A program made the position numbers and the translations under genes. Positions 26,476 through 34,468 of a DNA stretch of 64,000 nt are shown here, piece after piece. The first letter of the stretch is position 1. Each line of letters opens with the position of its first letter. Source of the stretch: Ktedonobacter sp. SOSP1-85. Its GTDB lineage: Bacteria > Chloroflexota > Ktedonobacteria > Ktedonobacterales > Ktedonobacteraceae. The stretch covers positions 5,867,501 to 5,931,500 of the forward strand of contig NZ_BNJI01000001.1 of assembly GCF_016587415.1 (NCBI RefSeq). The letters are read 5' to 3'. The notes below the pieces were generated by a model that did not search any database, was not told where the DNA came from, and was given only the letters and a program-made list of their open reading frames with translations.

Positions 26476-27665
26476 GCTTCCGCAGAATGAACAGCTCTTC
26501 CCAAAGAGCACGACATGCTAGCAGCAATGCTACGCTCTCTAGTAGTGTCCCCTATGCCCTGGAACGCAGGAAGCATTCCATACGAGAATCGAGGCCAATT
26601 CCCATGCACCAGACACTCTCTCCCTCGCATATGTCACCACTGGCGTCTTCCTCCCAGGAGACACCACAGGGAACGTATGCTGAATTAAAACACATGTTGA
26701 AGCAACGAGGGTTGCTGGAGAAGCAGCCAACGTACTACATCTACCGGATTGCACTGCTCTGCGCTATGCTTGGACTTGGTGTGCTCTTCCTCCTCTTTGT
26801 CCACGTCTGGTGGCTTCAACTACTCAATGCCACCTATCTGGCGTTTGTCTGGACGCAGATTGGCTTACTGAGCCATGAAGCTGGACATCGGCAGATGTTT
26901 CATCACGCCTGGCAACATGACCTCGTGAGCCTCATCGGGGGAGATTTGCTGATTGGCATGAGTTATGGGTGGTGGCTTGAAAAGCATAATGCACACCATA
27001 GCCATCCCAATCAAGTAGACACCGATCCCGACCTTGCGATCCCTCTCCTCGATTTTACTGGCACAGCCGACCTTGCTAAGATAGGGAGGGTCAGGCAAAT
27101 ACTCGTGAAATATCAGGCATGGCTCTTCCTTCCCGCATTGCTGACGGTCGCTCTAGGACTTCAGTATAATAGTTTTACCTTCCTATTGCACAAGAAGGCG
27201 AGGTATTATGCGCTCGAATGGGTTCTGATGCTTGCACACGTTGTGGTGTACCTGGCCTGCGCGTTCATACTGCTCCCGTTCTGGCCGGCCTTTCTTTTTG
27301 TGGTGGTGCATCAGGCTCTCACCGGGCTTTATCTCGGAGCGATTTTCGCGCCCAATCATAAAGGGATGCCAGTGCTTGAGAAAGAGAGTGCCATGGATTT
27401 CCTGCACCGGCAGGTGCTGACGGCTCGCAATATCCATGCCCATCCCGTGACTGATTTTTGCTATGGGGGCTTAAATTATCAGATTGAGCATCATTTATTC
27501 CCGAGTATGGCTCGTAACCAGTTGAAGGCAGCCCAACCTATTGTCAAGGAATTTTGTCAGGCATATGCCATTGCCTATCATGAGACAAGTGTCTGGCAAT
27601 CCTTGACAGAGATCTTGAGCCATTTACATCAAATTGGTGCTCCGCTGCGACGGATAACGGCTTAA
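26472..27665 (+). CDS. membrane fatty acid desaturase
   Basis: The protein (397 aa from the ATGA overlap; an internal ATG at 26604 would give 353 aa) has the three histidine boxes of acyl-lipid desaturases: HEAGH, HNAHHSHPN and QIEHHLFP. They bind a di-iron centre. Membrane pairs lie at about 92-135 and 205-300. It introduces a double bond into fatty acyl chains and so changes membrane fluidity; the regiospecificity is not certain, though the QxxHH third box occurs in front-end and related desaturases. The first 45 residues are polar and weakly supported, so the true start may be 26604. Confidence 0.9.
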   Translation: MSFRRMNSSSQRARHASSNATLSSSVPYALERRKHSIRESRPIPMHQTLSPSHMSPLASSSQETPQGTYAELKHMLKQRGLLEKQPTYYIYRIALLCAMLGLGVLFLLFVHVWWLQLLNATYLAFVWTQIGLLSHEAGHRQMFHHAWQHDLVSLIGGDLLIGMSYGWWLEKHNAHHSHPNQVDTDPDLAIPLLDFTGTADLAKIGRVRQILVKYQAWLFLPALLTVALGLQYNSFTFLLHKKARYYALEWVLMLAHVVVYLACAFILLPFWPAFLFVVVHQALTGLYLGAIFAPNHKGMPVLEKESAMDFLHRQVLTARNIHAHPVTDFCYGGLNYQIEHHLFPSMARNQLKAAQPIVKEFCQAYAIAYHETSVWQSLTEILSHLHQIGAPLRRITA

Positions 27666-27882
27666 GAGCAAAGGAAGCTAGGACGAAGCTGATGCCGGTA
27701 AACGCTGGGGATCCCTCGTCCAAGATCGCCCCAGCTACTTCATCGCTGCCTGCGCCACTGGACGCATCAGCAACATCTGCCGTTTGAGATGGTCTCGTTC
27801 TCTCTGGTGCATTTCTTCTTTCCCTATGCCAGCCTTCAGAAAAATGTAATCGATGCAATAAGTAGAATCGCAGGTGAAGTAT

Positions 27883-28494
27883 ATGGTCAATCAATCCCCT
27901 CTTGAGCGTCTCGCGGAAGGCAAAACACTTTGGAATACATGGCGACACGATTATGCTGAAATACAGGCATTCGAGCCAGAGCTTCATGGCGTTGATCTCC
28001 ACAAAGCAGATCTCACGGGATTCGATCTCCACGAAGTCGATCTGACTGAAGCCAATCTATGTGAAGCAAACTTACGAGGGGCGGACCTCCACGGAGCGGA
28101 CTTGCGCAATGCGAATTTAAAGGGAGCCGATCTCAGTAACGCCAATCTCATGAAGACACGTATGTATGGGGCAGACGCACGCGGTGCTCTCTTCCATAAC
28201 GCAAACCTGATGGGCGCTGACCTCAACAATACGGATCTGCGCGGCGTGGATTTCTCTGGAGCCATCCTCGGCAAAGCGAGGTTTCACAAAGCGAATATGG
28301 CTGGAGTCGATCTTCGTGAGGCCAACCTTGACAAAGTGGACCTACGAGACGCAAACCTCGACAGAGCTATCTTTCGCAAACCATTCCCTGAGCAGATACC
28401 CTTACCAGACGGGGAGCGTGGAAAAAGAGGTCTCAAAACCTCGCTGAAAGCTGAAAAAAGAAGAACCACCATTCAGAACGACCCTGCGGCATAG
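27883..28494 (+). CDS. pentapeptide-repeat protein
   Basis: From about residue 33 to 170 the 203-aa protein consists of A(D/N)Lxx pentapeptides (ADLTGFDLHEVDLTEANL and so on, around 25 repeats), which fold into a right-handed square beta-helix. A short helical start (ERLAEGKTLWNTWRHDY) and a basic C-terminal tail flank it. Roles in the family range from DNA-gyrase protection to scaffolding; none can be assigned. ATG 27883 with CAGGTGAAG upstream fits better than GTG 27874. Bases 27666-27882 show nothing else. Confidence 0.88.
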   Translation: MVNQSPLERLAEGKTLWNTWRHDYAEIQAFEPELHGVDLHKADLTGFDLHEVDLTEANLCEANLRGADLHGADLRNANLKGADLSNANLMKTRMYGADARGALFHNANLMGADLNNTDLRGVDFSGAILGKARFHKANMAGVDLREANLDKVDLRDANLDRAIFRKPFPEQIPLPDGERGKRGLKTSLKAEKRRTTIQNDPAA

Positions 28495-28496
28495 TT

Positions 28497-28718
28497 TTGG
28501 TCCCGACAGAAAAAACTCAAATTCCGGTAACGGAGACCAAGAAAGTGGCAGCAACGAACGGGAAGATTGCTCTGGCTCGGTGGATGTTCGAGGATCAGAG
28601 TTATTCTGTCCTAGAAATGTGTGCGGCACTTGGGATCTCTCGTACGACCTTGTATCGGTCTCTCAAAAAGACCAGGGCTGGAGCACCTGAATCTCAAGCT
28701 GAGCGGAATGCGCGTTGA
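28497..28718 (+). pseudogene. resolvase-type C-terminal helix-turn-helix remnant
   Basis: The 73-codon frame contains KIALARWMFEDQSYSVLEMCAALGISRTTLYRSLKK, a Hin/Tn3-resolvase-type C-terminal DNA-binding helix-turn-helix. The catalytic serine domain that should precede it is missing, and the only start is a TTG without ribosome site two bases after the previous stop. It is most likely the tail of a lost recombinase, though a free-standing small regulator cannot be excluded. Confidence 0.5.
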
Positions 28719-28839
28719 GATCATTAACAGATGTACCTGCCCCTAGCGGAATCGAGAGGGGAAAATATGTTGGGACCCCTGCTTCGTTTCCTGTGATTCT
28801 GGCGTCTGTTTGGCGTTGACCTACTTTGGGAGAGGTTGA

Positions 28840-29019
28840 AAAGAGGAGATTCTAACGCGATACTCAGTAGCGTCTGATACCGTTGGAAACAGAGATGTTG
28901 TGTCAGAAGGATCTCCTCCTCTTGATGAAGTTGAGCTTGTAGAACCTCGCGAGTGAGAGGATATACTCAGTGGCATCCATGAATTGTTTGAGAAAAAAGG
29001 AATAGCGGTCACCATCTAA
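28840..29019 (+). pseudogene. decayed unrecognised gene with one in-frame TGA
   Basis: In this plus frame a protein-like sequence (EEILTRYSVASDTVGNRD, PPLDEVELVEPRE) meets one TGA at 28954 and then continues as EDILSGIHELFEKKGIAVTI before a TAA. A terminator hairpin begins 24 bp downstream. No start codon is visible, so the 5' part is lost or lies in another frame. The family is not recognised. Confidence 0.3.
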
Positions 29020-29042
29020 CCGGGTTCTGGAAAGCAAAGAGG

Positions 29043-29082
29043 AAGAGGTTGAAGGAATCTATTTCATTTCAACCTCTTTTCT
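29043..29082 (+). terminator. hairpin terminator after the decayed gene
   Basis: Arms AAGAGGTTGAA (29043-29053) and TTCAACCTCTT (29068-29078) pair perfectly around a 14-nt loop and end in TTTT on the plus strand. Confidence 0.6.
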
Positions 29083-29282
29083 GTTATCTCGTTGTTCACC
29101 CTCCAAGTGGGAGTGGTTTCACAGTGAGCGACTATGCGCTTCTCTTTTCAAGAGTTATCTTTTCCTGTATGAAGTTTCTCTTCTGTTCTCAGCTTCCACC
29201 AAATTGGGACAACTTCAGTATCGATGAAAATGAGAGTGTAGGAGAATATTGTTTGAAGGTGCCAGTAATTATCATGCTCATA

Positions 29283-29317
29283 AAGAAGGCCTATCTGGTT
29301 ACCAGGTAGGCCTTCTT
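29283..29317 (-). terminator. hairpin terminator of the small gene at 29332-29587
   Basis: A 35-bp near-perfect palindrome: 11 bp (AAGAAGGCCTA), one wobble, then 5 bp on each side. It starts 15 bp past the second stop codon of the minus-strand gene. Bases 29083-29282 hold no supportable gene. Confidence 0.65.
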
Positions 29318-29331
29318 GCATCTGATAAGTC

Positions 29332-29587
29332 TTACGCGACAATCTCTTGAGCGCCCGCAAATGCAGCGATGATCTCCGCATCATGAAGCGCCTGGGTTTT
29401 CTCTGTATCTGGGTACTGATGCGTACAATGGCGTTGTTGGGCCTTGTATGTACACCAAGAGATAAATATACCCCACATCTTTGGCGTGGTACATACCCAT
29501 CGCGCCGTTGGGGCCATTCCACTCTTTCAAAGAGACGAGCCCCTCGTCGCTGAACAGTTCCCTGGCAAATTGTAGTGTTTGGCTCAT
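29332..29587 (-). pseudogene. small unrecognised protein, probably frameshifted
   Basis: An ideal ribosome site (AAGGAGG, eight bases before ATG) starts the frame SQTLQFARELFSDEGLVSLKE...AKDVGYIYLLVY. That frame stops at 29381 after a less convincing tail, while another frame gives a good acidic end (QYPDTEKTQALHDAEIIAAF.. to 29332), close to the terminator. One indel near 29450 would join them into about 85 aa. The alternative is an intact 68-aa protein ending at 29381. Family unknown. Confidence 0.5.
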
Positions 29588-29981
29588 AATTCCTGCCTCC
29601 TTTTTTCAGTATATCCAGTGAGGAAGGGGAAGCCGCTCCCTGGTGGGTCAGGCCTCGATCCTTTTTGTTTTGTTGTTGGCGAGTCCAGGCCACTCGCTTT
29701 TGAGTTACTGCGAAACTTCCTTACTCTTTACTGCGCAATGTTGATGTTTATTCATCCCGCTCTGCAAGTGCCTTTATATACTACAATGTGACAGCATATT
29801 TGACAGCTTACAGGGCGGAATTTTTGGATAGAATAGACGTATCAGGATGGAACAGATATGGAAATTGAGCTCAATACAGGTGCGTCCACTTGCCATAGCA
29901 CAAACACGTGCAAGCTATAGACTTGCACGTAGCATCTTTAGCAGGGCGTCAGGAGCAGATGCGCGCCATGTTATTGTGCCG

Positions 29982-31138
29982 CTAGGAGCGATGTGGTGGT
30001 CGGAAGAGTTTGTTCCACCAGGGGCGTTGTTCGGCGTGCTCCGATTGGAGTTCTGGTTGTGTCTGGTATGGGTCTTCTTTCCCCCTTTGAGAGGTGTCCT
30101 GGTCCTTGCGCGCCTGAGCCACCTTGTCGGTGGTTGGTTGTGGCAAGGGCGTGAAAGGAATGCTTATGTTTGGCAGGGTTGGCGTGTCCATTGGCTTCAA
30201 TTGAGGCTGTGGACTGGGTGTATAGCCTGGCTGTTGCGCGCTTGGGCGCTTGGGTGGTTGAATGGGAATATGGGTGCGTGGCGCCTGGATGCGTGGTACA
30301 GGGGGCAGGGGGGCCGAGAGCCGTAGCCTACGCAGCGCCTCCGCCAGCAATCCCGCGCTAGGATAGCGCTGTTCGCGGTCAAGAGCGAGGGCTGTGAGGA
30401 TAATATGTTCCAGCTCGGAGGAGAGAGCCGAGTTATAGGTCCCTGGCGCTGGCGGCGAACCCTTTACGATGGTCTGCGTCAGTTCTGGCATGTTGCGTCC
30501 GATGAAGGGACGGTGTCCGGTGACCATTTCGTAGAGGACCACGCCAAGGGCATAGATGTCGCTGCGGTTATCTAACTGGTGCCCCAGACCTGTTCTGGCG
30601 AGGCGTAGTAGATGCTACCAACCAGAGTCTTGGTGACGGTAATTTGCTGATGACCAGGCGCGCGTGCCAGGCCAAAATCGGTGACTTTGATTTTGCCCCA
30701 GCGATCAAGCATAAGGTTCTCTGGTTTGATATCACGATGGATGACATTACGCTCTTTATAGGCGGCATCAAGCGCATCCGCGATCTGCGCGGCATACTCA
30801 GCCGCCAGGTGTTGCGGTAGCACTCCATCCATATGCAGCAGATTGGCCAGCGTTGGCCCCTGGACATACTCCATGGCGAAGTAGAGGAGCTTATGGGCTT
30901 CGCCAGCGTCGTAGATGTGAATAATATTGGGGTGATTGAGTCCGGCAATAATTTGAGCCTCGCGAATAAAGCGTGCCATGTATGAGGGGTCACGTGCCAG
31001 CGCCTTGGGTAATACTTTGATAGCTACTTCCCGTTCGAGAGCGACCTGTCGCCCCCGGTAGACGACCCCCATGGAGCCTCGCCCAATCTCTTCTTCCAGC
31101 AGAAACCCACCCAGGCTCTGACCAGCTAGTTCATTCAT
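29982..31138 (-). pseudogene. Ser/Thr protein kinase split by a one-base deletion in a G-run
   Basis: The first frame (31138-30572) gives kinase subdomains I-VIII: IGRGSMGVVYRG loop, VAIKVLP lysine, VIHRDIKPEN, KVTDFGLAR and YYASPEQVWG. It then stops. Adding one C to the CCCC run at 30582-30585 (G on the coding strand) restores HQLDNRSDIYALGVVLYEM and the rest of the C-lobe, plus a proline-rich tail of about 100 residues (PPKRP, PQPQLKP) without membrane segment. The repaired protein would be about 385 aa. The error may be in the sequencing; otherwise the kinase is inactive. Confidence 0.85.
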
Positions 31139-31292
31139 GCGCTACAACCCGTTTCTTCGTCGAAGGATAGATAATGCGTAATATGCTCTCTATTAGAATA
31201 AACGTATGCAAGTTGAAAATGTGGTGGATAGAGAAAAAGGTACTTATCTCTCCGGAAGGAGCGTACCAGCAAAAAAAGCCAGTGTTTTTGCA

Positions 31293-31348
31293 CGCAACAA
31301 GGGGTAGGGCACTTCTTACACCTGAGAAGCGCTCTACCCCTTGTTGCG
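31293..31348 (-). terminator. hairpin between kinase and sigma factor genes
   Basis: Perfect 15-bp arms (CGCAACAAGGGGTAG at 31293-31307 and its complement at 31334-31348) with additional inner pairing (ACTTCT/AGAAGC). It lies 58 bp past the sigma factor stop and most likely terminates that gene. Confidence 0.6.
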
Positions 31349-31405
31349 GTATATTGCTCTGAAGTACGACGCTACAAAAGCATATAGACACAGTCGAAGT
31401 AATTT

Positions 31406-32356
31406 CTAGTCGAGGTAATCCTTCAGGATACGGCTCGCCTGTGGGTGACGGAGTTTGCGAATGGCACGCTCTTCAATCTGGCGGACGCGTTCGCGCGTGA
31501 CCTTAAGCTTTTTGCCGACTTCCTCCAGGGTATGGTCATGATCATCGATCAAACCAAAGCGAAGCTCAATTACCTGGCGCTCACGTACCGTCAACTGCCC
31601 AAGTACCTTGCGGATCTCTTCACGCAGGAGCTGTTGATCGGTGATCTCCATGGGACCGCGTTCGCGTACATCTTCGATGATGTCTCCCAGGGTATTTTCT
31701 TCCTCTTCTGAAAGTGGGGCGTCCAGGGAGAAGACTTTCTCGGCCCAGATCAGGAGTTCGCTGACACGCTCAGCGGTCATGCCCAGGCGCTCACCAATGA
31801 TCTCAGGCGTTGGTTCGCGTCCCAATTCCTGGTAGAGTTGGCGCGTGGTGCGTTTGACACGCATGACTTCTTCCATGATGTAGACAGGAAGACGAACAAC
31901 GCGTGTGCCCTCCAGGATGGCGCGTGTGATAGCCTGCTTAATCCACCAGGTTGCGTACGTTGAGAAGCGAAACCCCTTACGATAGTCAAATTTGGTGACT
32001 GCGCGAATGAGACCAATATTCCCTTCGCCAATAAGATCTTCAAGGGAGAGTCCCTGCCCAACGTACTTTTTGGCGATACTTACTACCAGTCGCAGATTCG
32101 CCTCGATCAGGTGGTTCCTGGCTTCCTTTTCGCCATTCTCCGCGCGTTCAGCAAGGCGGGACTCGCTTACGGCCGAGAGCAGAGGAATACGCGAGATTTC
32201 GCGCAGGTAGAGGCGGAGACTGTCACTCTGTGCCAGGCTGCTCAGCTCTGTTTCCTGGACGGTTTCGCGTTCCGTGTCTGCCGTTTTTTCACGGTCATGA
32301 TCAGCATCAAACATCACGTTTCGTTCCAAATGTTTGCTCTCTTCTTCCTGCAACAT
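31406..32356 (-). CDS. RpoD-type sigma-70 factor (primary-like, without region 1.1)
   Basis: The 316-aa protein holds region 1.2 (LRLYLREISRIPLLS), region 2 (NLRLVVSIAKKYVG, LEDLIGEGNIGLIRAV, GFRFSTYATWWIKQAI), region 3 and region 4 (LTVRERQVIELRFGL, LEEVGKKLKVTRERVRQIE). These motifs match SigA/RpoD closely. It is short and lacks the long region 1.1, so it may be either the primary sigma or a group 2 paralogue; other rpoD copies outside the window cannot be excluded. It would recognise TTGACA/TATAAT-like promoters such as those seen in the cassettes. Confidence 0.9.
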   Translation of the reverse strand: MLQEEESKHLERNVMFDADHDREKTADTERETVQETELSSLAQSDSLRLYLREISRIPLLSAVSESRLAERAENGEKEARNHLIEANLRLVVSIAKKYVGQGLSLEDLIGEGNIGLIRAVTKFDYRKGFRFSTYATWWIKQAITRAILEGTRVVRLPVYIMEEVMRVKRTTRQLYQELGREPTPEIIGERLGMTAERVSELLIWAEKVFSLDAPLSEEEENTLGDIIEDVRERGPMEITDQQLLREEIRKVLGQLTVRERQVIELRFGLIDDHDHTLEEVGKKLKVTRERVRQIEERAIRKLRHPQASRILKDYLD

Positions 32357-32631
32357 GTACGTAAGATCAGATCAGTATGGCTTATTGTATCATACGTATG
32401 GCTTATTGCAAGCGACAAAGGCACGTTTTTTTGTAGAGTTTCTTGTCGTTAAGATGTAACTGAGAGGTTGTTTCTATCGTAGAAGATTTTGCACGTCTCT
32501 AGGTATAGAGAGGAAATGTTGTACGATGATCTTGCCACAGGGAACGTTCTCTTTTTGAGAAAGCCTGCTTTCTGAACAGGGCGGAGCATACGCCTGGTTC
32601 AATAGTCATAGAAAAGGGAGAAAGCTCTGGT

Positions 32632-34281
32632 ATGAGCTTGCCACTCGCACTGGCGCAAGGAACGGTTGTTGGGGGCCATTATGTCGTGGGGCCGCTGATC
32701 AATAGCGGTGGTTTTGGGGCCATTTATCGTGGAAGCGATACCAGCGAAAACAACCGGCCCTGCGCTATTAAAGAAACATATGATATCACCCCGATGGCGC
32801 GGCGACAGGGGCTAATGGAGGCCAGTGTGCTCTTTACTGTGCGTAGCAAGCACCTGCCCGAGGTATATGACGCCTTCGAGTCCAATGGCCGTTTCTACCT
32901 GGTGATGCAGCTTATCGAGGGGAAAAACCTGCTGGAATTGCTGCGAAGTCGCGTCCCCGGCGGTCGCGTGGGGGAGCAGGAGCCACACCAGGCCAGCAAC
33001 GGTCCCTGTAGCGAGCAAGAGGTTGTAAACTGGCTCCTCCCCATCATGGATGTGTTGCACGAACTGCATAGCCGTAGGCCCGCTATTATTCATCGTGATA
33101 TTAAGCCTGGCAATATTATTCTGACACCAGCTCAGACCACGGTCCTGGTCGATTTTGGCCTGACCAAGCTCTATCATCCAGACGAGGAGACGCAGACGCT
33201 GGTGAAGGCGGTGTCTGCCGGATTTAGCCCACTTGAACAGTATACTGGCAAGACGGGACCTCAATCCGATATCTACTCTATGGCGGCCACAATGTACCTG
33301 CTCTTGACCAATCGCTTGCCGCCGCCCGCGATCAATCGCAGCTTTCAGGATCACCTGATCCCTCCCCGTCAGTTGAATCCAGCGCTCTCTCAATCACTAG
33401 AGAACGTGCTCCTCAAAGCGCTCGCGGTGCGCGCTGAAGATCGTTTTGCCAATATGGCCGATTTCGCGAGTGCTATTCGTGATCCCCAATTCGCGACAGC
33501 ACATTCCGATAAGACACTGGCCTCGCCTGCCTGGCCGGCGGGTTCACAATCATCTCAGCAGCCCTTGAAGCTCCCTGCTCCCCCACAGGCACAGGTGGCT
33601 AAACCACAGCCTGCCCAGGCTGGTCAGCGCGGTTCCCAGCACCAGGTGCAACAACCCCCACGCCAGGGGCAGCCGCCCCAATGGCCACGTACTCCTCAGC
33701 CACAGGGGCGTGCCCCACAGGCCATTCCCCAGGGGCAAAAGTTACAGCCACCCCAGGCTGCCTATGCACCGCAAGTCGCTCCTAGTGCCTTTGGCCAGGG
33801 ATGTCTCTGGGGCATTATTCAGGGCGTACTCTCGGCGCTCTTGATTCTCTTTTATCCACGCGAGGAGTACTTCTACCTGGCCATCCTGATGGGCTTTATG
33901 TTCTATGTCTTTTCCGGCTTTATCACCACCCATCGCGGTGGACGCTCGCTACGCGGAGCCTGGTCGGGCCTCTGGGCGGGCGTGACCAGTACCATTACCT
34001 TCTGGTGCGTCTTGCTTGTAGGCCTGGTCGTACAGTGGGCACAGCATCTTAGAGGCTCAATGGAGCCTGGGGCGCCCGCGCGCGTCTGGCAGGAAATCTT
34101 TCCTGAGTTTCTTAAGCGTCAGACGCAGGCCTCGACCAGCGGTCAGCAGGGGGCCAGTCCCCTTTTGCTCTTCGTCGTCGGTGGCCTGATCATCTCCTTT
34201 GTCCTGGGTTGGATCGGTGGCATGCTTGGCCGCTCGCAATTCAAGGCCCGCTGGGCCAGGCTGCACCCCCAGCAACCCTGA
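32632..34281 (+). CDS. membrane-anchored Ser/Thr protein kinase
   Basis: The 549-aa protein begins with a kinase domain (about 16-285): glycine loop INSGGFGAIYRG, CAIKE lysine, HRDIKPGN catalytic loop, LVDFGLTKL and GPQSDIYSMAA. A Pro/Gln-rich linker (300-385) leads to four hydrophobic segments (about 395-425, 430-450, 460-485, 515-540) with RGGRSLRGAWSGLWAG between. So the kinase domain is cytoplasmic and tethered by a C-terminal membrane domain. It is divergent from the sigma factor gene. The PP2C phosphatase at 45196 could counteract it. Confidence 0.9.
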   Translation: MSLPLALAQGTVVGGHYVVGPLINSGGFGAIYRGSDTSENNRPCAIKETYDITPMARRQGLMEASVLFTVRSKHLPEVYDAFESNGRFYLVMQLIEGKNLLELLRSRVPGGRVGEQEPHQASNGPCSEQEVVNWLLPIMDVLHELHSRRPAIIHRDIKPGNIILTPAQTTVLVDFGLTKLYHPDEETQTLVKAVSAGFSPLEQYTGKTGPQSDIYSMAATMYLLLTNRLPPPAINRSFQDHLIPPRQLNPALSQSLENVLLKALAVRAEDRFANMADFASAIRDPQFATAHSDKTLASPAWPAGSQSSQQPLKLPAPPQAQVAKPQPAQAGQRGSQHQVQQPPRQGQPPQWPRTPQPQGRAPQAIPQGQKLQPPQAAYAPQVAPSAFGQGCLWGIIQGVLSALLILFYPREEYFYLAILMGFMFYVFSGFITTHRGGRSLRGAWSGLWAGVTSTITFWCVLLVGLVVQWAQHLRGSMEPGAPARVWQEIFPEFLKRQTQASTSGQQGASPLLLFVVGGLIISFVLGWIGGMLGRSQFKARWARLHPQQP

Positions 34282-34285
34282 ATGG

Positions 34286-34355
34286 AAAGGGATATATTGT
34301 TGATGTGGCGTGGTCGGCCATGGCCGACCACGCCACATCAACAATATATCCCTTT
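34286..34355. terminator. perfect 35-bp-arm palindrome after the kinase gene
   Basis: The 70-bp sequence is a continuous perfect palindrome (AAAGGGATATATTG...GGCC then its exact complement), five bases after the kinase stop, followed by TTTTTATAA. It would form a very long terminator hairpin. Confidence 0.75.
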
Positions 34356-34468
34356 TTATAAGCCGAGCGCAGCGAGACGAGACGAAAGGGGGATTTTTCG
34401 CTCAAGAGACGCGTGTTTATGGTACTATCAGGAGAGATAGAAACCTGTTAGAGAAGGTGGAGTAATCG

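Noticed and set aside
29847..30326. Open frame of 159 codons on the plus strand
   Set aside because: Antisense to the proline-rich tail of the kinase; its Trp/Gly-rich translation mirrors the proline codons of the other strand.
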